From NCBI RefSeq assembly GCF_000511385.1, contig NC_023137.1, positions 557,501 to 621,500 of the forward strand: a stretch of 64,000 nucleotides of DNA, given 5' to 3'. A model generated the notes under the pieces. The model was given only the letters and a program-made list of their open reading frames with translations. It was not told the DNA's origin and made no database searches. This DNA comes from Phaeobacter gallaeciensis DSM 26640 (GTDB lineage Bacteria > Pseudomonadota > Alphaproteobacteria > Rhodobacterales > Rhodobacteraceae). Below, piece by piece: positions 26,864 through 35,188 of the stretch (the stretch's first letter is position 1; each line of letters starts with the position of its first letter). A program made the translations under genes and the position numbers.

Positions 26864-27623
26864 TCATCAGCTCCGCATCCGCCGCCCGCGCCTCGTCACG
26901 CATCAGCTGCCACAGGTATTTCTGTTTCTGTTCAAGATCCGCATCGCCGAACGCGCGTTCTGCCAACGGTGTGTCCAGATGCACGATCTCGCGGATCTGT
27001 CCGGGGCGGCGGGACAGCACCACGATGGCATGGCCCAGCCGCACCGCTTCGGCCAGATTATGGGTCACATAGACCGCAGTGAAGGGCGTGCGAGTCCAGA
27101 GCGCCACCAGATCATCCATCAGCAGCTCACGCGTCTGGCTGTCCAGCGCGGAGAGCGGCTCATCCATCAGCATCACTGCCGGGTTCACCGCCAATGCCCG
27201 CGCAATCGCCACCCGCTGTTTCATGCCGCCCGACAGCTGCTTGGGCAGTGCCCCGGCGAATTCACTCAGCTTGGTGCGCGCCAGAACATCGTCGATGATC
27301 CGTGCCGCCGTCGTGCCGCGAATGCCGTGATCCTCCAGCACCAGACTGATATTGCCCCGGACGGTGCGCCAGGGCAGCAGGGCAAAATCCTGAAACACAT
27401 AGGTCAGCGGATTGAGACAGCCCTCAGGTGGCTGGCCCACTTGGAGGACCTCGCCTTGGGAAGGGCGTTCCAGCCCGCCAATGAACCGCAAGAGGGTGGA
27501 TTTGCCACAGCCCGAGGGGCCGACGATACAGACGATCTTGCCGCTGGGAATATCCAGCGTGATGTCGCTGAGCACCGCGACATTTTCATAGGCATGACCC
27601 ACCTCAGACAGGCGAATATCCAT
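26856..27623 (-). CDS. ABC transporter ATP-binding protein (SsuB/TauB/ThiZ type)
   Basis: 255 aa from ATG 27623, with GGAG 7 nt before it; a TTG five codons upstream is a weaker choice. Walker A is GPSGCGKST, Q-loop VFQDFALLPWRTV, signature LSGGMKQRVAIARAL, Walker B VMLMDEPLSALD and H-loop THN. It energises import through the SsuC-type permease that follows with an 8-nt overlap. It ends with the usual arm that contacts the permease. Confidence 0.93.
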   Translation of the reverse strand: MDIRLSEVGHAYENVAVLSDITLDIPSGKIVCIVGPSGCGKSTLLRFIGGLERPSQGEVLQVGQPPEGCLNPLTYVFQDFALLPWRTVRGNISLVLEDHGIRGTTAARIIDDVLARTKLSEFAGALPKQLSGGMKQRVAIARALAVNPAVMLMDEPLSALDSQTRELLMDDLVALWTRTPFTAVYVTHNLAEAVRLGHAIVVLSRRPGQIREIVHLDTPLAERAFGDADLEQKQKYLWQLMRDEARAADAELMNV

Positions 27624-27674
27624 GATGTTGCTCCGCAAGAGGGCAGGCCGGGGCAGGGCGCCCCGGCCGCAGGA

Positions 27675-28694
27675 CTAGCCGATACTGTCGACGTAGCTGG
27701 GGTCGATGATCGTCTCCAGCGAGATATCGGCATCCACCAGCTTCTCTGCCTGGAACCAGGCCAGCTGATCCGCCAGCGATCTGGTGTTCATCGCGGCGCC
27801 TTCGTTCAGGCGCATGGTGCCGTTGATGATCGACTTGGCGGCTTTCTCGCGGGGGCGGTCGGCATAGACATATTTGTGGATCAGATCGACCATCTGATCG
27901 ACGCCCGCATCACCGCTGGCCCGGTCGATCATGGTGGCGTTGTAGTCCGCAACCCCGCGGCTGTAGGCGCTCAGGAAATCCCGGGTCATCTGCTGTTCAC
28001 CGCTGGCGTTCTGGGCGGAGGTGAACACCGTCGTCACCTGATAGTCGGGCAGATAGTCCGCCACATCACCAATGATATGCACCGCACCCGATCCGGCCAG
28101 AGGTTTCGCAATATGCGGCACGATGGACCAGGCATCAATCTGGCCGGATTTCAGCGCGCCGATGATGGCACCGACCTTTTGCAGCGGCTTGAAGGACAGC
28201 GACACGCCTTCCTTCTGGGCCATCCGCGACCCCATGTAGTGGAAAGACGATCCGGCTGTGGTCATGCCAAAGCTCTTTCCATCCAGCGCCGCCGGGCTGG
28301 TGATGCCCGCCTGATAGGCCGCATCGGATACCAGGATTTTCTGCCCGTCGATCCCCGGCTCCTCAGAGAGGGCACCGCCAATCACCTTGATCGCCCCGCG
28401 ATTGGCCAGGGAGATCAGACCACCTGACATCGCCGTGACCGCATAATCCACATCGCCAGAGGCAATCGCCACCGACATCGGCGAGGCCGCCTGGAAAAAC
28501 CGCAGTTCCACATCCAGCCCGGCATTGGCGAAATAGCCACGTTCCTGCGCGATGAAGCTCGCCGAATGGCTGGTAAAGCGCAGCGCGCCAAGCACGATTT
28601 TCCGCTTGCTCGCCAGCGCCGGTGTGGCGAGGCCGACAACCGCGCCTGCACTGCCAAGAGCCGCAAGCGCGCGGCGGCGTGTCCAATGTGTCAT
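27675..28694 (-). CDS. ABC transporter substrate-binding protein (NMT1/THI5-like, SsuA family)
   Basis: 339 aa. The N-terminus TRRRALAALGSAGAVVGL looks like a twin-arginine or Sec signal peptide with cleavage after ATPALA (about residue 28). The mature part has the NMT1-like pattern SASFIAQERGYFANAGLDVE and SGDVDYAV. It captures the substrate in the periplasm. It is 51 bp before the ATPase gene and 83 bp after the GntR regulator, all on one strand. The ligand is unknown; the family includes binders of sulfonates, nitrate, pyrimidine precursors and aromatics. Confidence 0.92.
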   Translation of the reverse strand: MTHWTRRRALAALGSAGAVVGLATPALASKRKIVLGALRFTSHSASFIAQERGYFANAGLDVELRFFQAASPMSVAIASGDVDYAVTAMSGGLISLANRGAIKVIGGALSEEPGIDGQKILVSDAAYQAGITSPAALDGKSFGMTTAGSSFHYMGSRMAQKEGVSLSFKPLQKVGAIIGALKSGQIDAWSIVPHIAKPLAGSGAVHIIGDVADYLPDYQVTTVFTSAQNASGEQQMTRDFLSAYSRGVADYNATMIDRASGDAGVDQMVDLIHKYVYADRPREKAAKSIINGTMRLNEGAAMNTRSLADQLAWFQAEKLVDADISLETIIDPSYVDSIG

Positions 28695-28777
28695 GTCTTA
28701 ATCCTCCCTCTTCGTGAGTGTCATTCCGGACCGGTCCGGCCCGATGTGTTTGCTGTCGCAAGGTGGCGCGGGCTGGG

Positions 28778-29458
28778 TCAGACGCCCCTCGTCCCTGTCA
28801 TCATGTCACCCGTCACATAGGTTTCCAGCGCCGCCACGGCAGCATCTGTGTCGCGCGCCAGAACCGCCTCCACCAGCGCTTGTTGTTGCTGTGCGCGGGC
28901 GCTGAAATCCAGCCGCCCCTCCCGCAGAAGCGCCAGCCGGAACCGGCGCGACTGGTCGTAGAACTTCAGCTGCATATCCGACAGCCGGGGCGATTGCGCG
29001 GCCTCCACCAGCACCGCAGCAAAGCTCCGACCAGCCATATCCCAGTCCAGCGCCAGCGCGTCGTTGGGGTCCTGTATCAGCGCCTCTTCGGTGCGGCGCA
29101 ACGCATGATGGGCGGCCAGTAGTCGACCTTCCCACTGTACATCGCTCCGCGCCAGCCCCAGCCGCAGGCCCAGCCGCTCCACCTCCAGCCGCATGAACAG
29201 AATGTCCCGCAGATCATCCTCGGTGGCGGAGGTCACACGAAAGCCGCGCTGGGCGGTGGCCTCCACCAGCCCCTCGGCGCTCAGCATCCGCAGGGTTTCG
29301 CGCATGGAGTGGTTGGAGCCGCCGTAACTCTGGCGCAACGCCTCAATCTTCAGCTTCTGATCCGGGCGCAGCACACCAAAGGAGATGTCCCGTCGCAGTG
29401 CCGCTGCGAGCATGGCTACAACTGTGTCGTCCTCCGCTTGGGCGCGCCGACCAAACAT
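28778..29458 (-). CDS. GntR family transcriptional regulator, FadR-type (FCD)
   Basis: 226 aa from ATG 29458, with AGGGA a suitable distance upstream; the in-frame ATG at 29509 adds 17 unlike residues. The winged helix is at about 15-80 (LRPDQKLKIEALRQSYGGSNHSMRE is split here: LRPDQKLKIEALRQ and NHSMRETLRMLSAEGL). The FCD ligand domain follows (FMRLEVERLGLRLGL and the AAHHALRR region). FCD regulators sense organic acids, often with a bound metal. It is the first gene of the transporter run and probably represses it until the substrate or a breakdown product is present. Confidence 0.9.
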   Translation of the reverse strand: MFGRRAQAEDDTVVAMLAAALRRDISFGVLRPDQKLKIEALRQSYGGSNHSMRETLRMLSAEGLVEATAQRGFRVTSATEDDLRDILFMRLEVERLGLRLGLARSDVQWEGRLLAAHHALRRTEEALIQDPNDALALDWDMAGRSFAAVLVEAAQSPRLSDMQLKFYDQSRRFRLALLREGRLDFSARAQQQQALVEAVLARDTDAAVAALETYVTGDMMTGTRGV

Positions 29459-29470
29459 GCTTTGATCCCT

Positions 29471-29482
29471 ATTTTTAAAAAT
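29471..29482. promoter_or_regulatory. AT-rich palindrome upstream of the GntR gene
   Basis: ATTTTTAAAAAT (29471-29482) is a perfect 12-bp palindrome 12 bp upstream of the GntR start, in an otherwise GC-rich gap. It could be an autoregulatory operator or just a promoter element. FadR-type operators are usually less AT-pure, so confidence is low. Confidence 0.3.
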
Positions 29483-29648
29483 CTCCAATATTTTTGCCGC
29501 GCCGGTCACCCTCTGTCAATGGGGTGCCCACTCCGTTGGGCGCGCGCCTGCGACGCTTGCGCCGGGTCGACGTTGACGCCTCGGCGCGGCTCTGTCACTT
29601 CTGCAATCCACCCAACTCTCTTTGCCGCTTCAAAGGATCTAGCCTCGC

Positions 29649-30782
29649 ATGACCAGCCTGAGCCTGCTGCACACCTCTGACCTGCATCTGGGCAAGCGCT
29701 TTGGTCAGTTTGACGAGGAAACCCGCGCGGCGCTGCAACAGGCCCGGATGGGCATCCTGCCCCGGCTGGCGGAAACCGCGAGCAAGGAGGGTGCAGGCCA
29801 TGTGTTGATCGCGGGGGATCTGTTTGACACCGAAACCCCGTCGGCGCGGGTGATCCGGCAGGCGCTGGCGGCGATGGCGGCAGCGGATCCGGTGCAATGG
29901 TGGATCATTCCCGGCAATCACGACAGCGGCGCGGCAGAACCGCTTTGGGCGGAAATGGCGCGCCACGCGCCGCAGAACGTGCATCTGCTGATGCAGCCCA
30001 CGCCGGTTGAGATCGCGCCCGGGGCCACATTATTGCCCGCCCCCTGCGAACGCCGGTTTGCCGGACAGGATCGCACCATCTGGATGGACAGCGCAGAAAC
30101 CCCGGACGGACATCTGCGGATCGGTCTGGCGCATGGGGCGGTGCTGGATTTCGACCGCGATCAGAACGGGGCGGAGACCATCGCCACCAACCGCGCCGAG
30201 AGTGCTCGGCTCGACTATCTGGCGCTGGGGGATTGGCACGGTGATTTCAGCCTGAATGCCCGCAGCCGCTACCCCGGCACGCCGGAACGGGATCGCTTCA
30301 AACATCCGGGTCGGGGTAGCTGCCTTCTGGTGGACCTGCCGGGGCCGGGTCAGCTGCCGCAGCTGCGCCCGGTTGAGATGGGGCAGTACCACTGGCAGGA
30401 TCTTACGCTTGATCTGGCGCCGGGACAGGATATCGCGGCCCTCATCAGAGAGGCGCTGCCGGGTGATCCGCAGGACTGGCCCAACTGTCTGATCCGCATC
30501 CGCGCGCGCGGATGGGTCACCGTAGATCAGCATATGCAGATGTTGCGCTTTGTCGAGGAGCAGGCTCCGGCGTTTTGCCACCTCAGCCTTGATGGGGATG
30601 ACTTGCGCATTGAACACCGGGCTGAGGATCTCGACCAGATCGCCACCACTGGCGCGCTGCGCGCTGCGGCAGAGGAGCTGATGGCTGAGAGTCAGAACAG
30701 TGCCCTCGCCGAAGAGGCCCGCGATGTGGCCGCCGCCGCGCTGAACCGGCTCTATGCCGTCGTGCGGGAGGGCGCGGAATGA
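29649..30782 (+). CDS. Metallophosphoesterase, SbcD/YhaO-like DNA repair exonuclease
   Basis: 377 aa. The calcineurin-type nuclease motifs are in order: TSDLHLG (D11, H13), GDLFD, GNHD, then GLAHG and ALGDWHGD, which supply the two-metal site. It resembles SbcD/Mre11 and the smaller YhaO family. These act with an SMC-like ATPase to trim DNA ends or hairpins. The ATPase gene follows with an ATGA overlap, as for sbcDC and yhaON. It starts 190 bp from the divergent GntR gene. The C-terminal third is a helical capping region without recognised motifs. Confidence 0.87.
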   Translation: MTSLSLLHTSDLHLGKRFGQFDEETRAALQQARMGILPRLAETASKEGAGHVLIAGDLFDTETPSARVIRQALAAMAAADPVQWWIIPGNHDSGAAEPLWAEMARHAPQNVHLLMQPTPVEIAPGATLLPAPCERRFAGQDRTIWMDSAETPDGHLRIGLAHGAVLDFDRDQNGAETIATNRAESARLDYLALGDWHGDFSLNARSRYPGTPERDRFKHPGRGSCLLVDLPGPGQLPQLRPVEMGQYHWQDLTLDLAPGQDIAALIREALPGDPQDWPNCLIRIRARGWVTVDQHMQMLRFVEEQAPAFCHLSLDGDDLRIEHRAEDLDQIATTGALRAAAEELMAESQNSALAEEARDVAAAALNRLYAVVREGAE

Positions 30783-33391
30783 AGCTTACCGCCATTCGTC
30801 TGACCAATGTACGCCGCTTTGTCGATCCTGTGGAGGTCACTGGCATCGGCCCCGGCCTCAACCTGCTCAGCGCGCCGAATGAGCACGGCAAATCGACCAT
30901 CTTTGACGCCCTGCATGCGCTGTTTTTCAAGGACGCGAAATCCTGGGATAAGGAGGTGCGTGCCCTTGCTCCGCATTCGGGTGGCGATCCTGAGGTTGAG
31001 GTTGAGCTGACCCATCAGGGCAGTCATTTTCGCATCGCCAAAAGCTTTACGAAATCAGCAGGTAAAGGCGCCGCGCGCATTTGGCGCGAGGGGGTGCTCC
31101 TGCATCAGGCCGACGCGGCAGAGGTTTGGCTGCGCGACCTTATCGCCCCACCGAAGGAAGGCCCGGTGGGCATGCTCTGGCTGCGGCAGGGGCTGACCGA
31201 TTTTGCCGATGCTAAGGACACGCTGGAGGCGCGGCGCGATCTGATGTCGTCTCTCAGTGGTGAAGTCGAGGCCGTGACTGGCGGTCAGCAGATGGAACGC
31301 CTGCGCCGCCGCCTGCGCAGCGATCTGGACCGCATGGTCACCAGCCGTGGTGCTCGCAAGGGTGGTCCGCTCGCTGAGGTGGAGGCCCGCGTGGCCGCGC
31401 TCTCTAAGCAGCGTGATGCCCTGACCGGGCAAGTCGCCGATCTGCGTCAGCTGTTGGACCAGCGGCGCCTCCAGCTCCGCGAACAGGCGGAGCTTGACGC
31501 GCCGGAGGAAACAGCGGCCCGCCAGTCCCGGTTGAACCAAGCCGAAACCGCGCTGGCCGCTGCTGAACGTCACCGCGAGAAATGTGAGCAGGCCCGCCGT
31601 GCGCTTGATCTTGCAATTTTGCAGCGCGACGGGCAGGCGGCGCGGATCGAAACACAGGCCGAACGCCTTGCCGATCATGCCCGCGCCACTACCGCCCTGA
31701 TGCAGGCGGCAGAACGGCGCGACAGTGCCGCAGAGCAGGCCGCGCAGGCGGCCCAGCAGTTGAAGCAGGCGGAGAGCGTGGCGACGCAGGCCCGCGAAAA
31801 CGTGGGCCTGGCGCGGAAATCCGTGGCTGCTGCGCTGCGGGCTGAGGCCGCAGAACAGGCGCAGTTGCGGCGCACGGAGCTGGGCGAGCGTCTGGCGCAG
31901 TTCGATGCGCTTCAAGCCGCGCTTGCCGAGAATCGCCAGCAGGTCGGGCAGGGGATTGATGCGGATGCCCTCGCCCAGTTGGAGGATCTGGCGCGGGCTG
32001 TCACTCTGGCGCAGCATGCCCGCACGGCCTCTGCGGCGGCACTCAGCGTGGCCTACCTGCCGGGCGGTACCACAAGGCTGCGTCTCAACGGTGAGACCTT
32101 CGATGAGGGGGGTGAGATTGCCTTGCCGGAAGGGGGTGAGTTGGAGGTTCCTGGACTTGCTACAGTCACGCTGCATCCTGCCCGCAGTGAGGCCGCCGGG
32201 GCGGTATCCGAGGCCGAAACCGCGCTGGCAACGGCCCTTGATCAGCTGGAATTTGGGACATTGGCACAGGCCCGTGCCGCCCATCAGGCGCGCCTTGCCG
32301 CCACCGCCCGGCTGAGGGAAGGCGAAGCCACCCAGCGCGCACTTGCTCCCGAGGGGCGCGAGGCACTGGTTGCAGCGATCGCCGCCTTGCCCGGTGGCAC
32401 AGACCCGCAGCCCCCCTGCGATCCGCTGCCGGATCGTACCACCCTGGAGGCGGCACTGGCGGAGGCGGAGGCCGGTCAGACGCGGGCGGAGGCCGATCTC
32501 GCCAAAGCCCGCATCGAGGAGAGCACCGCCCAGCAATCCGCACATGGCGCCCTTGCCGAGGCCAAAGCGGCGGAGGCCGATCTCGACCGCGCCACGCAGG
32601 CTCTTGGAGAGAGGGAAATCGCCACAACAGAGCTGGCTGCCCTGAGGGCCGAGATGCCTGCCTTGGATCAGACCGTTGCTGAGGCCCGCGCCGAAGATGC
32701 CCGCCTGACCGCTGCTGCCCCGGATCTGGAACAGGCCCGCGCCACCTGTCAGCGGGCCCGCTCGGTGGTAGAGGCCGCACAGGCCCGATTGCAGGATTTG
32801 GCGCGCGATCTGGCCGTCTTGGATGCGCGCATCAGCGCCCATGCCAGCCACGCAGTTGAGGAAGAGCTGGCCGAGGTGACCGACCAGCTGGCCGTCGCGG
32901 AGGCCCGACAGCAGGCCCTGCATTTCGAAGTGGCCACGCTGCGTCGCCTTGATCAGGCGCTGGAGGCCGCGCAGGCGGGCGCGCAGGCGCAATATCTGGG
33001 GCCTCTGATGGCAGAATTGACGCCGCTGCTGCGCCGTCTCTGGCCAGAAGCGGAGGTGCAGGTCGATGCCGACAGCGTGCTGCCCAGCCAGTTGGCGCGC
33101 GGCGCGGCAGAGGAGCAGCTGACCCAGCTGTCAGGCGGCACACAGGAACAATTGGCGCTGATGGTGCGGCTGGCCTTTGCCCGGTTGCTGGCCAAATCCG
33201 GCCAAGGCATTCCGGTCATACTGGATGACGCGCTGGTCTATACCGATGATGCCCGCATTGAGGCGTTGTTTGATGCGCTGACGCTTCAGGCCAATGATCT
33301 GCAAATTCTGGTGTTTTCCTGCCGACAGAAGAGCTTTCGCGATCTTGGCGGCACCAGCCTCGCAATCCGCCCCGCCGACGATCGCGATTGA
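30779..33391 (+). CDS. SbcC/Rad50-like ATPase (YhaN-like), partner of the exonuclease
   Basis: 870 aa. The N-terminal ATPase half has Walker A APNEHGKST at 32-40, with Ala where the motif normally begins with Gly. Long Ala/Gln/Arg/Glu-rich coiled coils follow at about 195-420 and 475-750. The C-terminal half has the signature LSGG at 784-787 and Walker B IPVILDDALVYTDD from 811. Between the coiled coils, at about 424-469, is a Gly-rich beta-type segment; no CxxC zinc hook is present. It should open DNA ends for the coupled nuclease. It is smaller than SbcC (about 1050 aa), like YhaN. A broad role in DNA end repair is inferred from family. Confidence 0.87.
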   Translation: MKLTAIRLTNVRRFVDPVEVTGIGPGLNLLSAPNEHGKSTIFDALHALFFKDAKSWDKEVRALAPHSGGDPEVEVELTHQGSHFRIAKSFTKSAGKGAARIWREGVLLHQADAAEVWLRDLIAPPKEGPVGMLWLRQGLTDFADAKDTLEARRDLMSSLSGEVEAVTGGQQMERLRRRLRSDLDRMVTSRGARKGGPLAEVEARVAALSKQRDALTGQVADLRQLLDQRRLQLREQAELDAPEETAARQSRLNQAETALAAAERHREKCEQARRALDLAILQRDGQAARIETQAERLADHARATTALMQAAERRDSAAEQAAQAAQQLKQAESVATQARENVGLARKSVAAALRAEAAEQAQLRRTELGERLAQFDALQAALAENRQQVGQGIDADALAQLEDLARAVTLAQHARTASAAALSVAYLPGGTTRLRLNGETFDEGGEIALPEGGELEVPGLATVTLHPARSEAAGAVSEAETALATALDQLEFGTLAQARAAHQARLAATARLREGEATQRALAPEGREALVAAIAALPGGTDPQPPCDPLPDRTTLEAALAEAEAGQTRAEADLAKARIEESTAQQSAHGALAEAKAAEADLDRATQALGEREIATTELAALRAEMPALDQTVAEARAEDARLTAAAPDLEQARATCQRARSVVEAAQARLQDLARDLAVLDARISAHASHAVEEELAEVTDQLAVAEARQQALHFEVATLRRLDQALEAAQAGAQAQYLGPLMAELTPLLRRLWPEAEVQVDADSVLPSQLARGAAEEQLTQLSGGTQEQLALMVRLAFARLLAKSGQGIPVILDDALVYTDDARIEALFDALTLQANDLQILVFSCRQKSFRDLGGTSLAIRPADDRD

Positions 33392-33403
33392 CGGCTTGAT
33401 GGC

Positions 33404-33937
33404 TCAGTCGCGCAGCTCCTCCGGGGCCACGCCCCAGAGTTTTTCCTTGGGCGCCCAGCCGCGATAGCCGCCGGCCGAAATCGAACACCAGCTGACCTCG
33501 CATTTGCCCAGTCGCGCAACCACGCCCAGTTCAAAGGCGGCCGTGACCGGCGCGCCGCTGTCGGGGCGGGCGTGAACGGTCAGCATGTCCTCTTCGATCA
33601 GCACGGTCCGGGCACCGGACAGCAGCGCATAATGCACCCAACCACCGGCGCCATCGCGATCACGCACCCGGCGCCAATGGCCATATTCGGCGGTGATCTC
33701 CAGCGGCATGCCGCGTCGTTTGAACACCCAGTCGATCTTGTGGGTGAGGGAGGGGCCACGGCGCACATTGCCCTCTGCGGCTTTCATCGACACGAAACGC
33801 GGCAGCGGCAGATTGGTCACCGGGCCGCGCTCATCTCGCGCGGCGCCTTCAACCGGGATCATCGCGCCGGTCGTTGCAATCAGGGTCATGGCGACCACGG
33901 CCAGCCGGGACCGCAGATAAGATGCCGAAATGTTCAC
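33404..33937 (-). CDS. Exported SH3-like domain protein
   Basis: 177 aa. An N-terminal signal or anchor helix (about 8-32, LAVVAMTLIATTGAMIPVEGA) points to the periplasm. Two bacterial SH3-like (SH3_4) repeats follow: about 45-110 with GNVRRGPSLTHKIDWVFKRRG, split here as NVRRGPS and DWVFKRRG, and about 115-175 with VHARPDSGAPV and GWAPKEKLWG. These repeats usually bind peptidoglycan peptides. It is convergent with the SbcC-like gene (12 bp gap) and divergent from the reductase gene. Function beyond cell-envelope binding is unknown. Confidence 0.87.
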   Translation of the reverse strand: MNISASYLRSRLAVVAMTLIATTGAMIPVEGAARDERGPVTNLPLPRFVSMKAAEGNVRRGPSLTHKIDWVFKRRGMPLEITAEYGHWRRVRDRDGAGGWVHYALLSGARTVLIEEDMLTVHARPDSGAPVTAAFELGVVARLGKCEVSWCSISAGGYRGWAPKEKLWGVAPEELRD

Positions 33938-34161
33938 TGCCTGCTCGCTTCTTCTTTTTGCTGCCTGTTACCTGCCTGACCAATCCGAAACCACTGCGTT
34001 TTCTGTCGACCTACCCCTGATCTGATGTCCGGGTGCGATGAGGTCTGAAAAAGAAAGCCGCGTCAGATGGGCCGAGGTGCGGGATGGTTCTTGTGCCTGC
34101 CCGCGTCCTGCGCCACGATGCCATGAGGCCAGAGAGATTGCAAAGCCGAGGGAGAGCAGCA

Positions 34162-35148
34162 GTGGCAAGAGAACGTCTGAGTGTTGTCGTAACGCGACGG
34201 TTGCCGGAGCCGGTTGAAACCCGGTTGAGCGAATTGTTCGATGTGCGCTTGCGCGAGGACGACACACCGATGAGCCGGACCGAATTGGCCGCCGCGCTAA
34301 AGGATGCCGATGTGCTTGTGCCGACGGTGACCGACACTATCGATGCTGCCTTGCTAGCACAGGCCGCAGACCGGCTGAAACTGATCGCCAACTACGGTGC
34401 CGGGGTCGATCACATTGATGTGGCAACGGCGCGCCAGCGTGGCATTCTGGTATCCAACACGCCCGGCGTCCTGACCGATGACACGGCGGATATGGCCATG
34501 GCCCTGATTATGGCGGTGGTGCGCCGCATCCCCGAAGGTCTGGCGATCATGCAGAAAGGGGACTGGCAGGGCTGGTCGCCCACCGCTCTTCTGGGCGGGC
34601 GTCTGGCCGGGCGGCGTCTGGGGATTCTCGGCATGGGCAGCATTGGACAAGCGGTCGCCAAACGGGCCGGCGCCTTTGGCATGCAGGTCCATTATCACAA
34701 CCGCCGCCGCCTGCGCCCCGAGATCGAGGGCAGGTTTGAGGCCACCTATTGGGAGAGCCTTGATCAGATGGTGGCGCGGATGGATGTGCTGTCTATCAAT
34801 TGCCCCTCCACGCCCTCGACCTTCCATCTGATGAACGCTCGGCGGTTGAAATTGATGAAACCCGATGCGGTCATCGTCAACACCTCGCGGGGCGAGGTGA
34901 TCGACGAACATGCGTTGACCCGGATGCTGCGCGCCGGTGAGATCGCCGGGGCAGGTCTCGATGTTTATGAGCATGGCACTGACATCAACCCGCGCCTACG
35001 CGAGTTGGAAAACGTGGTGCTGCTGCCGCATATGGGGTCTGCCACGCTCGAAGGTCGCCTGGAGATGGGCGAAAAAGTTCTTTTGAATATCAAGACATTC
35101 GAGGACGGCCATCGGCCACCGGATCAGGTCGTGCCGTCCATGCTCTAG
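34162..35148 (+). CDS. D-isomer 2-hydroxyacid dehydrogenase (glyoxylate/hydroxypyruvate reductase-like)
   Basis: 328 aa from GTG 34162, with AGGGAG upstream; the frame opens at 34084 but those 26 residues do not match the family. It has substrate-loop NYGAGVDHID, NAD-binding GILGMGSIGQAVA, and the catalytic set Arg in NTSRGEVID, Glu nearby and His in LLPHMGSAT. It probably reduces glyoxylate or hydroxypyruvate with NAD(P)H (GyaR/GhrB/HprA group). A tyrosine-rich or phosphoglycerate dehydrogenase ACT domain is absent. An FAD-linked 2-hydroxyacid dehydrogenase lies 2 kb downstream. Confidence 0.88.
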   Translation: MARERLSVVVTRRLPEPVETRLSELFDVRLREDDTPMSRTELAAALKDADVLVPTVTDTIDAALLAQAADRLKLIANYGAGVDHIDVATARQRGILVSNTPGVLTDDTADMAMALIMAVVRRIPEGLAIMQKGDWQGWSPTALLGGRLAGRRLGILGMGSIGQAVAKRAGAFGMQVHYHNRRRLRPEIEGRFEATYWESLDQMVARMDVLSINCPSTPSTFHLMNARRLKLMKPDAVIVNTSRGEVIDEHALTRMLRAGEIAGAGLDVYEHGTDINPRLRELENVVLLPHMGSATLEGRLEMGEKVLLNIKTFEDGHRPPDQVVPSML

Positions 35149-35188
35149 GGTTGCTGACGCAGCCCGCCATTTCAAGGGAGGCGACGTT

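Noticed and set aside
31055..32992. 645-codon minus-strand frame opposite the SbcC-like gene
   Set aside because: Shadow of the Ala-rich coiled-coil coding sequence; Cys/Gly/Leu-rich without motif.
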